From CANLBN01 sp050633525 (GTDB lineage Bacteria > Pseudomonadota > Gammaproteobacteria > Pseudomonadales > Cellvibrionaceae), in contig JBOEGR010000026.1 in the NCBI GenBank assembly GCA_050633525.1, forward strand, positions 52,135 through 116,134: a stretch of DNA of 64,000 nucleotides, written 5' to 3'. The notes below the pieces were generated by a model. It had not been told where the DNA came from. It saw nothing but the letters and a program-made list of their open reading frames with translations, and did no database searches. The translations under genes and the position numbers were made by a program. Shown one piece after another: positions 35,463 through 43,488 of the stretch. The number at the start of each line of letters is the position of its first letter. Within the stretch, counting starts at the first letter, position 1.

Positions 35463-36446
35463 TTAACTTTTATTGGCCGTTTTATCCCAGGGGAATAAAC
35501 GTTTACCTAATTTAGCCAATATAATATCTGTCAATAAACCGATAATGCCGATAATAATAATGGCAGCAAAGACGTTATCAAAATTTTTATAACGCGCCTG
35601 TTGTGTAATAAACCAAGTGATACCCGAACTAGTACCAATGAGCTCTGCAACGATTAAATAGGTCCAAGCCCATCCCAGTAAAATACGTTGATCTCGATAA
35701 AGGTCTGGTAGCACACCGGGAATGACGACTTTTGTTAACAGCTGTATCCGGTTTGCCCCTAAGGTTAGCGCAGCCTCTAATAATGAAAGATCTAACTTTC
35801 GTGTGGTATTAGCAATGATAAGCACTTGCTGAAAGAAAGTGCCGATAAAAATAATCGCTATTTTAGGTCCATCATGAATGCCTAGTATTGCTACTGCCAA
35901 TGCCCCAAAAGCCGGTGCGGGTAAATAGCGAAAAAATTCGATAAAAGGTTCGCTTAAGCGTGACGCTGCCGCATAGGTTCCACACAGAATACCCAATGGA
36001 ACACCGATGAGAGAAGAAAGAAAAAATCCGGTAAAAATAATGGTAATGCTATGCCATAAACTTTCGTGAAGCCATTGTTCACTGCGTCGTCTGGGTTCCG
36101 TAGTAAACGAGGTATACAGTGCAGTTATAACTTCATGGGGTGCCGGTAGATAAATCGGGTTGGCGCGAGTGCCGGAAGGTAATGGTTTTCCTTCAGCCTC
36201 AACTTTTGCTAGTTCATTCTGAAAAATGGCTCTATCCACTAACATATCAGTCTTAAAATAACTGACGCCCCCCGGCTCTACAATTTTAATATTAGGGTGC
36301 CAAAGAAAGGGAACGTAGCTAACTAAACACCATAGCAAAATAGGCAATAAAAATGAGGCTAATGTCAGTATACGTGTGCGCTTCGTAGACAAAGCGATAC
36401 GTGGTGCGAACCATGGAGTAGATTGAGTATTCATAATAGCATTCAA
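35463..36446 (-). CDS. Nitrate/taurine-type ABC permease, guanidine operon
   Basis: This 327-residue permease of the SsuC/TauC family has about six membrane segments. One lies at the N-terminus, then a ~75-residue periplasmic loop containing PAPHEVITALYTSF, then the main bundle. The coupling loop is ALTLGANRIQLLTKVVIPGVLPD. It starts 34 bases after the binding-protein gene. The long first periplasmic loop is unusual compared with compact SsuC proteins but is seen in related nitrogen-source importers. Confidence 0.9.
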   Translation of the reverse strand: MNAIMNTQSTPWFAPRIALSTKRTRILTLASFLLPILLWCLVSYVPFLWHPNIKIVEPGGVSYFKTDMLVDRAIFQNELAKVEAEGKPLPSGTRANPIYLPAPHEVITALYTSFTTEPRRRSEQWLHESLWHSITIIFTGFFLSSLIGVPLGILCGTYAAASRLSEPFIEFFRYLPAPAFGALAVAILGIHDGPKIAIIFIGTFFQQVLIIANTTRKLDLSLLEAALTLGANRIQLLTKVVIPGVLPDLYRDQRILLGWAWTYLIVAELIGTSSGITWFITQQARYKNFDNVFAAIIIIGIIGLLTDIILAKLGKRLFPWDKTANKS

Positions 36447-36480
36447 TTAAGAGCACTGTTTACACAGTGCTCAATGATTA

Positions 36481-37467
36481 TTATTTTGCCAGTGTTAAAC
36501 TACCGTCGATATAGGCTTCTAAATCCTGTGCTGTTTTGTAAACATCGTACTTTAAATTAAAATCATCAGAGATTTTAGAAGAACCATATAGTGAGGAGAA
36601 ACCGTCGCCTTTTGCGAAAACTTCTTTCGCTTCTTCTCGGGTTAGTAATTTGGTGCCCGCTAATAAAGGGGCGTATTCTTCAGCACTGAGACCTACACGA
36701 GCAGCCATAATCGAGAGAGCATCGGCTTGGGTTTTGGGGTTGTTAATGTACTCAACCACTTTGTACCAAATATCGATAACTTTACTCCAGTCGTCGCGTT
36801 TTGCGGCAAGGCTTGAAGGTGAGACAGCAAGGACATCGTAAATTAAGCCGGGTTCATCAGCTGATGAGTAAATCGCTTTAGAGCCTGCGACTTGTTTGAG
36901 TGCTTGGCCGGAATTAGGTTGCCATGCCACAATGGCATCAACATCTCCAGATGCTAATACTTGTGGTGTTTCATTGGTGGGAACATTAACGAGCGTGACA
37001 TCGGATTCAGTCATCCCAGCTTTTTCTAAAGCATTAAGTAATATTAAATGGCCAACAAAACCGATTTCTACACCGACTTTCTTACCTTTTAAGTCTTTTA
37101 CAGAATCAATGCCTGGTGCAGCAACGACCATATCATTACCATTGCTGTAATCACCGGCTAAGATCATTACACTGGCAGCACCCGTTGAACCAGTAACCAA
37201 AGTATCGCCATTGGTCATCAATACGCCGTCGAGTTGATTGGCTGCAAAGGCATCCATTGAGGCGACATAATCAAACCATTCAAATTTAACGTCGACCCCA
37301 GCTTTTTTAAACCAATCTTTTTCAACAGCGACTTCCCACGCAACCCATCCTGGCCAATCGCTATAGCCAATTTTTAAGGGTTCTGATGAGGCTTTCGCCA
37401 TAAAGCTTGATAAGAATGCCGTCAGTGTTACGGCAAAGAGTGTTTTTGCTTTTTTAAGAACAGACAT
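36481..37467 (-). CDS. Nitrate/taurine-type ABC substrate-binding protein, guanidine operon
   Basis: This 328-residue periplasmic binding protein has a signal peptide of about 26 residues ending in MAKAS. The mature start LKIGYSDWPGWVAWEVA is characteristic of the SsuA/TauA/NrtA type. The frame extends upstream to 37539, but ATG 37467 has GGAGAG seven bases upstream and begins the signal peptide. It is the first gene after the guanidine-I riboswitch, which argues for guanidine or a close derivative as ligand. Direct binding is not shown by sequence. Confidence 0.9.
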   Translation of the reverse strand: MSVLKKAKTLFAVTLTAFLSSFMAKASSEPLKIGYSDWPGWVAWEVAVEKDWFKKAGVDVKFEWFDYVASMDAFAANQLDGVLMTNGDTLVTGSTGAASVMILAGDYSNGNDMVVAAPGIDSVKDLKGKKVGVEIGFVGHLILLNALEKAGMTESDVTLVNVPTNETPQVLASGDVDAIVAWQPNSGQALKQVAGSKAIYSSADEPGLIYDVLAVSPSSLAAKRDDWSKVIDIWYKVVEYINNPKTQADALSIMAARVGLSAEEYAPLLAGTKLLTREEAKEVFAKGDGFSSLYGSSKISDDFNLKYDVYKTAQDLEAYIDGSLTLAK

Positions 37468-37544
37468 AGTTCTCTCCAAATGTGATGTGGTGACGGGATT
37501 AACCCACGCGACGAGAGGTATTAAGTAGCGCGAACACAACTTAA

Positions 37545-37668
37545 CTATCCTCCCGGGCTTTTATCCCGCCGTGTAACCCACAACAACATATGAAAACTAT
37601 GTGTACAGGTCGGCTGCTCTCGGACCAGACATTCCCTTATGGGGAACCGGAACCCTAGCGGCCCTCTT
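37545..37668 (-). promoter_or_regulatory. Guanidine-I (ykkC) riboswitch
   Basis: Read on the minus strand, this stretch holds the class hallmarks in order: GCTAGGGTTCCGG, a small hairpin with TTCCCC/GGGAA, then TGGTCCGAGAGCAG, and near the 3' end ACACGGCGGGATAAAAGCCC followed by GGGAGG. These are the conserved blocks of the ykkC subtype 1 guanidine aptamer. It lies about 80 bases before the binding-protein ATG and would turn the operon on when guanidine is present. No clear intrinsic terminator was seen, so the expression platform is undefined. Confidence 0.93.
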
Positions 37669-37671
37669 TGG

Positions 37672-37721
37672 AAAGTGATTTATATTCACCTAATTTAAGG
37701 ATGGTAAACATCAATCACTTT
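37672..37721. repeat. Inverted repeat in the guanidine operon leader
   Basis: AAAGTGATT (37672-37680) and AATCACTTT (37713-37721) are exact reverse complements 32 bases apart, between the sigma-54 promoter and the riboswitch. It could be an extra RNA stem enclosing the leader or a DNA-binding site. It is not part of the known aptamer. Confidence 0.4.
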
Positions 37722-37776
37722 AAGAACGATAACCTTGAGAATTCGAACTCTCAATACTCTCGATAGTGTTTTAGTA

Positions 37777-37792
37777 CACAAGAAGCGTGCCA
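37777..37792 (-). promoter_or_regulatory. Sigma-54 promoter of the guanidine operon
   Basis: On the minus strand the sequence is TGGCACGCTTCTTGTG. The -24 element TGGCAC is perfect; the -12 element is TTGT where TTGC is expected. Transcription would start near 37765 and run through the riboswitch. Confidence 0.6.
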
Positions 37793-37871
37793 TTCAATAT
37801 TGTTGTTATATAAGGCTAAAATGCGGTTAAAAATAGGAAGGGGTGATAGTTAAGGGTGCGATTGATGCTTT

Positions 37872-37892
37872 TTTGCACTATATGTGTGCAAA
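37872..37892. promoter_or_regulatory. NtrC enhancer site for the guanidine operon
   Basis: The dyad TTTGCAC-N7-GTGCAAA has seven-base perfect arms. Its core GCACTATATGTGTGC fits GCAC-N7-GTGC exactly and shares 13 of 15 bases with the E. coli glnA site. Its centre is about 115 bases upstream of the predicted start. Confidence 0.7.
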
Positions 37893-38034
37893 TTCAGCAG
37901 GTTAAAGGCGCTTTGGTTAAGTTGTCTCTTTTATTGTTTGGGTGGTGCGGTGTGCCAACGCCATGTTTTTAGGTATCATACTTTACTACGGTCTTTACCT
38001 TTGTGGCCTAGCAACTGACTGGACGTTTACGTTT

Positions 38035-38346
38035 ATGCCTGATCAACGAGTACAGCCTCCCTCTTCGGCATTTGAGCGCTTTTGCTTGGTTCTATCACAG
38101 GTGCCAAAAGGCAGTGTGTGCTCTTATGGCCGCGTTGCAGAGTTGGCTAATTTAGGTAATGCGAGACAAACCTGTCGATGGTTGCGCGAATTGCCAAAAG
38201 ATTCTAATTTGCCTTGGCACCGTATCGTGAATGCTCAAGGTAAGTTAGCTGATTTTTCTAATGCCAATAAGCAGAAAAAATTGTTAGAGGCCGAGGGTAT
38301 TTTGTTTACCTCTGCTGGCCGCATCCCCAAAAAGTATTATATATAG
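38035..38346 (+). CDS. Alkyltransferase-like protein (ATL)
   Basis: This 103-residue protein is homologous to the DNA-binding domain of O6-alkylguanine-DNA alkyltransferase. It contains VPKGSVCSYGRVAELA and the reactive-site motif reads PWHRIVNAQGK, with Trp replacing the catalytic Cys of PCHR. ATL proteins bind O6-alkylguanine and hand the lesion to nucleotide excision repair without transferring the alkyl group. The frame opens at 37942, but ATG 38035 gives the compact ATL length and normal start. The sprT gene follows after two bases, so the two are probably co-transcribed. Confidence 0.9.
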   Translation: MPDQRVQPPSSAFERFCLVLSQVPKGSVCSYGRVAELANLGNARQTCRWLRELPKDSNLPWHRIVNAQGKLADFSNANKQKKLLEAEGILFTSAGRIPKKYYI

Positions 38347-38348
38347 CC

Positions 38349-39005
38349 ATGCAAATAATCTCCCCCATTAATGAGGGTATTCAAAACAATGTTGTTATTG
38401 AAGTGCAGCGGTATATCGATATAGCATCTGACTTGTATCAAAAAAAAATCCCTGCTATTGATGTTGTCTTTAATATAAAAGGTAAAGCGGCGGGGATGTA
38501 TCGTTGTTACTATGAAAAGAAGAGCTATGAAAAAAAGGGCTATGAAAACAAGAACTATCAAAAGAACGGTTCTGAAAAAAATGATAGTAAAGCTAAACGC
38601 TACTTTTCAGCAGCATCGATACAAAAATGGTTTCCTCAAAAAAAACGGCAAATACGATTTAATCCTTGGCTGTTTGCTAAGTACCCTCAAGACAGTTGGA
38701 ATAATACGATCCCTCATGAGGTTGCTCACTATATTTCCGACTATCTCTATGACCTTAAAAAAATTAAACCGCACGGGGTCGAGTGGAAAAATATTATGCA
38801 AGATTTCGGGGCTGAGCCAATTGTCCGTGGTAACTATAGTCTAGAGGGGATTCCGCTTAGGAATATGAAGCGCTACGATTATCGTTGTGCTTGCCGTAAA
38901 GTTGCTTTAAGTAGTGTTCGTCACCGTAGAGTTCAAAACGGCCAACAAGAATACCGCTGTCGTGATTGTCAAGAAATACTAGTGTTGGATATAAGGAAGC
39001 TCTGA
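38349..39005 (+). CDS. sprT: SprT-family zinc metalloprotease-like protein
   Basis: This 218-residue protein has the HExxH motif in IPHEVAHYISDYLY, a later HGVEWKNIM segment, and a C-terminal zinc ribbon with CAC and CRDC pairs. This is the SprT layout, related to the Spartan protease. A lysine/tyrosine-rich insertion at residues ~55-79 comes from five 15-base tandem repeats. The last codons (DIRKL and the stop) lie in a copy of an IS-like repeat, so the original C-terminus may have been altered. Bacterial SprT function is not well defined. Confidence 0.85.
   Translation: MQIISPINEGIQNNVVIEVQRYIDIASDLYQKKIPAIDVVFNIKGKAAGMYRCYYEKKSYEKKGYENKNYQKNGSEKNDSKAKRYFSAASIQKWFPQKKRQIRFNPWLFAKYPQDSWNNTIPHEVAHYISDYLYDLKKIKPHGVEWKNIMQDFGAEPIVRGNYSLEGIPLRNMKRYDYRCACRKVALSSVRHRRVQNGQQEYRCRDCQEILVLDIRKL
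38511..38585 (+). repeat. Five-copy 15-base tandem repeat inside sprT
   Basis: Five consecutive 15-base units run TATGAAAAGAAGAGC, TATGAAAAAAAGGGC, TATGAAAACAAGAAC, TATCAAAAGAACGGT, TCTGAAAAAAATGAT. They encode YEKKS, YEKKG, YENKN, YQKNG and SEKND in frame, so copy-number change would not break the reading frame. Confidence 0.85.
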
Positions 39006-39011
39006 ATAAGT
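38992..39011 (+). repeat. Solo copy of the IS-like repeat end
   Basis: TAAGGAAGCTCTGAATAAGT matches the outer arm of the palindrome at 19613-19675 in 19 of 20 bases. It lies at the very end of sprT and provides its TGA stop. No matching opposite end was found nearby. Confidence 0.6.
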
Positions 39012-39029
39012 TAGTGGTGATTAAAAATT

Positions 39030-40772
39030 ATGTTTAAGATTATATTCACATTGCTGTGTGGTTTTATTATTGGCGCTGTTCTTATCGAAAATAAACAGTA
39101 CTTTAATAAAACCGTTGCGTCTCCGGTCGCTTTTCTTCCCGATGGGGGTGAGTATGATGGCGGCTTACTAAAGGGGGAGCCTAGTGGGGAAGGACGTATC
39201 GTATGGCCTGATGGCCGCTACTATGAAGGTGGCTTTAAAAATGGTTTTTTCCATGGTTTAGGTGCCTATAAAGAAAGAGGCTATAGCTATGAAGGCGAGT
39301 ACTCAGAAGGCATTGCTAAGGGGAAGGGGATTATCACCTTTGGTGATGATCGTGTGTATAAGGGCGAAGTCAATAATGGAAAAGCCAATGGCCAAGGCAT
39401 TCTCACTTTTGGTGCGGGTGAATATATTGGTGAATTCAAAGACAACCAATTTGACGGCACAGGAAAACTAGTGCGTACCAATGGGGATATTTACGAGGGT
39501 GGCTTTAAGGAAAACCTATTCGATGGTGAAGGTTTATTTACGAGTGCTAGCGGTAAAATATACAAAGGCCGGTTTGAAAAGGGCTCTATCATCGATGTTG
39601 GCGATTACCGAGATGGACAAGCCAGTTATACCGGTGAATTTAAACAATGGGCATTTCATGGTCTAGGGGATTACAGCGATGATACACAGAGCTATCAAGG
39701 CCAGTTTGCTGATAATGTCTTTAATGGCTCAGGAGAATACAAAAATAATAAAGGCGAGACCTATAGCGGGGAGTTTGTTAATGGTTTATATCATGGAGAA
39801 GGGCTTTTAGTGACAGCCGATGAGCGTTATCAGGGCCAGTTTGAGTATGGTCTTAAGCACGGCTCTGGTGTGTTGAGCTATTCTCAACCTCTGGATGGAA
39901 TTAGTCAGGTTAAAGGTATTTGGCATTATGGAAAAATAATTCAATCTGATAATGCTTTAGTAGAGCATGATGCTTCACGTATTGTTGAGCATGTTTTGTA
40001 TCAGCAGCAACAAAGTATTGTCGAGGCAATCAACCGTATAGAGGAGAATGACACCGAACAAATAGAATTGTACTTTGTTGGTGTTGCCGGTGATGGCCAG
40101 CAAGGTGTGTTTAGGCGAGAGGTTAATTTTATTCGAAATCAGTTTGATCAACATTATGGTACAGAAGGTAAGTCTCTATTATTAATTAATGGTGATGTTG
40201 CATATGAGACTGTTCCACTTGCGACTGAAACGAGTATAAAAATGGCTTTGCAAGGCGTAGCCGAAAAGATGGATGCTGAAAATGATATTTTATTTGTTTA
40301 TTTTACGAGTCATGGCTCTTCTGACTTTTATTTTCAGTTAGCGCAACCCGGTTTGGAATTAGCGTCTTTAAGTGCGGATAATATGGGGGCAATTATGCGC
40401 TCTTTGCCTGTACGTCATAAGGTCGCGGTGATATCGGCGTGTTATTCCGGTGGTTATGTAGGACCGGTAAAGGATAGTAGTACGATGGTTATTACTGCTG
40501 CATCTGCAGATAGAACCTCTTTTGGTTGTAGTGATAATGCGACCATGACTTATTTCGGTGAGGCCTTTTTTAAAGATGCGCTGCCTCAATCACTCACATT
40601 TGTAGAAGCTTTTGATAAGGCACGCGATATTGTAAAAGGGCGTGAAGCGAAAGAGGGTTTTAAGCACTCTAATCCGCTTATCTTCAAACCCCAGTCAATC
40701 AGAAAGCAGTTGGCGCTATGGAGAGAGGCTCTCAAACAATCTCGATTAGAAAAAAACCGACAAATAGAGTAA
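39030..40772 (+). CDS. MORN-repeat protein with C-terminal caspase-like (peptidase C13-type) domain
   Basis: This 580-residue protein begins with a membrane anchor or signal (about residues 3-20). About ten MORN repeats (YEGGFKNGFFHGLG, YIGEFKDNQFDGTG and similar) fill residues ~35-290. The last ~260 residues form a caspase/legumain-like domain with the catalytic pair His428 in FTSHGSSD and Cys471 in ISACYSGGYV. It is predicted to lie outside the inner membrane. MORN repeats usually bind lipids or proteins, and the protease-like domain appears intact. The substrate and biological role are unknown. It follows sprT by 24 bases. Confidence 0.85.
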   Translation: MFKIIFTLLCGFIIGAVLIENKQYFNKTVASPVAFLPDGGEYDGGLLKGEPSGEGRIVWPDGRYYEGGFKNGFFHGLGAYKERGYSYEGEYSEGIAKGKGIITFGDDRVYKGEVNNGKANGQGILTFGAGEYIGEFKDNQFDGTGKLVRTNGDIYEGGFKENLFDGEGLFTSASGKIYKGRFEKGSIIDVGDYRDGQASYTGEFKQWAFHGLGDYSDDTQSYQGQFADNVFNGSGEYKNNKGETYSGEFVNGLYHGEGLLVTADERYQGQFEYGLKHGSGVLSYSQPLDGISQVKGIWHYGKIIQSDNALVEHDASRIVEHVLYQQQQSIVEAINRIEENDTEQIELYFVGVAGDGQQGVFRREVNFIRNQFDQHYGTEGKSLLLINGDVAYETVPLATETSIKMALQGVAEKMDAENDILFVYFTSHGSSDFYFQLAQPGLELASLSADNMGAIMRSLPVRHKVAVISACYSGGYVGPVKDSSTMVITAASADRTSFGCSDNATMTYFGEAFFKDALPQSLTFVEAFDKARDIVKGREAKEGFKHSNPLIFKPQSIRKQLALWREALKQSRLEKNRQIE

Positions 40773-40838
40773 TACTTTATCCATTAGCGTTTTCTACACC
40801 GGTTCGTCTTAAACAATAAGCTCAGCATAGGAATATCA

Positions 40839-41609
40839 GTGGGTAATTTAGAAGTATACCAATACATATTGATTGGCCTTGTCTTTATCTGGAGCGGTAT
40901 TGTACGTTCAGGCCTTGGTTTTGGTGGTGCCGTACTAGCATTACCCTTTTTATTGCTAATTGACGACCAGCCTTTAGTGTTTCTGCCTATCATTGCTGCT
41001 CATTTACTGATTTTTTCTTCTTTAACTGTTTATCAAAATCAACGGCAGGCTCGTAAAGGAATTGCTGAGCCAACAGTTGCATGGTCATTTTTAGCTAAGG
41101 CGCTTGTGATCATGATTGTCCCTAAGTTAATAGGAGTTTTTGGTTTAATTACTCTGCCAAACCAAGTAATGAATACCATTATTTTTACTGTGATCACTGT
41201 TTATTCCCTTTCTTATGTCTTTAACAAACCATTTAAAAGTAAGAATAAAATAGCCGATATCCTTTTTTTAATGCTGGGAGGGTATATCAGTGGCACCTCG
41301 CTGATCGGTGCCCCTGTGGTAGTCGCTGTTTTTTCAAAATATATCAGTCGCTACCAGTTAAGAGATACTTTGTTTGTACTCTGGTTTATTCTTGTCACGA
41401 TAAAAATGGGCTCATTTGTCTATGCCGATGTCGATTTACAATTAATACATCATTTGTGGTTATTACCTTGTGCTGCTATTGGCCATTATTTTGGTTTAAA
41501 ACTGCACAATTACTTACTGAATACTGATAGTGTTAAGTTTTACCGAGTATTAGGGGCGACTCTTCTGGTGACAAGTGGGATTGGTTTATACAAAGCTTGG
41601 ATAAATTAA
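40839..41609 (+). CDS. TauE/SafE-family membrane permease
   Basis: This 256-residue protein has about eight hydrophobic segments and the N-terminal RSGLGFGGAVLALPFLL pattern of TauE/SafE (DUF81) proteins. The family exports sulfite, sulfoacetate and related organic anions; the substrate here is unknown. The start is GTG 40839 with an AGG upstream; no better ATG is present. It follows the MORN-protease gene on the same strand with a 66-base gap. Confidence 0.85.
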   Translation: MGNLEVYQYILIGLVFIWSGIVRSGLGFGGAVLALPFLLLIDDQPLVFLPIIAAHLLIFSSLTVYQNQRQARKGIAEPTVAWSFLAKALVIMIVPKLIGVFGLITLPNQVMNTIIFTVITVYSLSYVFNKPFKSKNKIADILFLMLGGYISGTSLIGAPVVVAVFSKYISRYQLRDTLFVLWFILVTIKMGSFVYADVDLQLIHHLWLLPCAAIGHYFGLKLHNYLLNTDSVKFYRVLGATLLVTSGIGLYKAWIN

Positions 41610-42059
41610 TACATTTATATGCATTAATTTAAGGCATTGTGTGATTTAATGGTGCATAGCTTGTTTCTGGCTAGATTATGAAATACTCATTTTTTGGTCG
41701 TAAAAAAATAAAAATATTTAAATGGTATAACTTGCGTTATACAGTGTAAATTCCAAACAAATGAATACTTAGCCTCTGGCGAAATTTTGATCAGAAGTGT
41801 GATTTCTAAGTGAATCAATAACAAAACAAAGCTTAGGTCACCTATTAATTGAGAGTTTATTGGCTTATACCGAAATCGTCATAACTATTTGCATAAAAAT
41901 AGCGGGTCATTTATAAGTCTATTTTTATATCTTAAATATAATAAAAATAGTTTTTTTAAATTCTTATTTGTTATATGAAGGCTCTATTAATCTGACCTAC
42001 ATCACATTAAGATGAATTTGCTGACTGAGTTGTTTGGGTTTTTTGTAAATAAATTTACC

Positions 42060-42078
42060 TTGCATTAGTATGGTGCAA
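42060..42078. promoter_or_regulatory. NtrC enhancer site for aapJQMP
   Basis: TTGCATTAGTATGGTGCAA matches the NtrC dyad TGCACYA-N-TGGTGCA with one half-site change (GCAT for GCAC). It lies 57 bases upstream of the -24 element. Confidence 0.6.
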
Positions 42079-42125
42079 TTCGTTAAAAATAAGAATAACG
42101 AAATTTATTTTAGCTTTGTTCAAGG

Positions 42126-42141
42126 TGGCCCGAATTTAGCA
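42126..42141 (+). promoter_or_regulatory. Sigma-54 promoter of aapJQMP
   Basis: TGGCCCGAATTTAGCA has the invariant GG and GC in correct register and matches TGGCAC-N5-TTGCA apart from one base in each element. The start point would be near 42153. Confidence 0.6.
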
Positions 42142-42319
42142 AGTAACTTTAATATTAACGATTTTAACAGTTAATATTTTTAACGATGATACGTTGGGTT
42201 ACTAAAACTAGATAACTACAAATCAATTTGAACGTTTCGCATCTATACGAACGTACATTATTGAAAAAGCAACACTTAAAGTATCCTAAAAAAACAATTT
42301 TATAACTTGGAGAAAAAAA

Positions 42320-43333
42320 ATGATCAAACTCTCTTCTATTATCGCCGGCAGCATGGCGCTTGGTTTAACCATCGGCGCTCAAGCAGGTACGTTAGACGAT
42401 GTTAAAAAGCGTGGCACGCTTTCTTGTGGTGTGAGCACGGGTTTAGCCGGCTTCTCACAAAAAGATGAAAAAGGGAAGTGGAGTGGACTAGATGTTGACG
42501 TGTGTCGCGCAGTGGCAGCAGCCGTGTTGGGCGATGCAGGTAAGGTTCAATATAAGCCTTTAACCGCTAAAGAGCGCTTCACTGCTTTACAGTCTGGGGA
42601 GATTGATATGTTGTCGCGTAATACGACGTGGACTCATACTCGTGACACCTCTCTAGGTTTAAACTTTGCCGGTACGATTTATTATGATGGTACAGGTTTT
42701 ATGGTCAGTAAAAAATTAGGTGTTAAGAGTGCAAAAGAACTCGATGGCGCTAATGCTTGTATTCAAGCAGGTACTTCTACAGAGTTAGCTATTTCTGATT
42801 ACTTTCGTGAAAATAACATTTCTTACAAGCCGGTTACCTTTGATACCTCTGACCAAACACGTGCTGGTTTTGAATCAGGCCGTTGTGACTTCTTAACATC
42901 AGACCAATCACAGCTTTATGCTTTACGTATTGGCTTAAAAGATCCAGCTGGTGCAGTTGTTCTTCCTGAAGTTATTTCTAAAGAGCCTTTAGGCCCTGTT
43001 GTGCGTCAAGGCGATGATCAATGGTTCAACATTGTTAAGTGGTCAGTGAATGCAATGATCGAAGGTGAAGAGCAAGGTGTTACCTCTGCAAACGTTGCGG
43101 ATAAATTGAAGAATGGTAAGCCAGCTAATAAGCGTCTATTAGGCGGTGAAGGCGAACTAGGCAAGAACCTTGGTTTAAGTGCTGATTGGGCATACCAAGT
43201 GATTAAGCAGGTAGGTAACTATTCTGAATCTTTCGAGCGTAACGTCGGTTCAGGCTCTCCGCTTAAAATTTCACGTGGCTTAAATGCATTGTGGAGCAAG
43301 GGCGGTATTCTATATTCGCCAGCAATGCGTTAA
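42320..43333 (+). CDS. aapJ: General L-amino-acid ABC transporter binding protein AapJ
   Basis: This 337-residue periplasmic protein has a signal peptide ending IGAQA (about residue 22). AapJ signatures follow: VKKRGTLSCGVSTGLAGFS, NTTWTHTRDTSLGLNF and FDTSDQTRAGFESGRCDFLTSD. It binds a wide range of L-amino acids and feeds the AapQM permease. GGAG lies eight bases before the ATG. A terminator-like hairpin directly after the gene would let the binding protein be made in excess over the membrane parts. Confidence 0.95.
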   Translation: MIKLSSIIAGSMALGLTIGAQAGTLDDVKKRGTLSCGVSTGLAGFSQKDEKGKWSGLDVDVCRAVAAAVLGDAGKVQYKPLTAKERFTALQSGEIDMLSRNTTWTHTRDTSLGLNFAGTIYYDGTGFMVSKKLGVKSAKELDGANACIQAGTSTELAISDYFRENNISYKPVTFDTSDQTRAGFESGRCDFLTSDQSQLYALRIGLKDPAGAVVLPEVISKEPLGPVVRQGDDQWFNIVKWSVNAMIEGEEQGVTSANVADKLKNGKPANKRLLGGEGELGKNLGLSADWAYQVIKQVGNYSESFERNVGSGSPLKISRGLNALWSKGGILYSPAMR

Positions 43334-43347
43334 TCATAGGTAAAGTG

Positions 43348-43375
43348 AAAAGTGGCACGTCAGTGCCACTTTTTA
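43348..43375 (+). terminator. Attenuating terminator between aapJ and aapQ
   Basis: AGTGGCAC and GTGCCACT pair across GTCA, preceded by A-rich and followed by T-rich sequence (TTTTTA). It probably reduces read-through from aapJ into aapQMP. Confidence 0.8.
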
Positions 43376-43488
43376 TATCTACCTATATGCTTGTAACGAC
43401 TTTGTCTATTTTTGAGTATTTACTATTTCAGTTGTAAGTAATACCTTAAAAAACTCTCTATAAGTAACCCCTATAAGTAAAGTGCTTT

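Larger units (their letters stand above)
41610..42319. other. Long A/T-rich upstream region of the aap operon
   Basis: These 710 bases hold no credible gene. The A/T-rich sequence is consistent with a bent regulatory region. Its downstream third contains the NtrC-like site at 42060-42078 and the sigma-54 promoter at 42126-42141. An isolated NtrC half-site, ATGGTGCAT, occurs at 41649-41657. About 180 bases of leader separate the promoter from aapJ. Confidence 0.55.
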
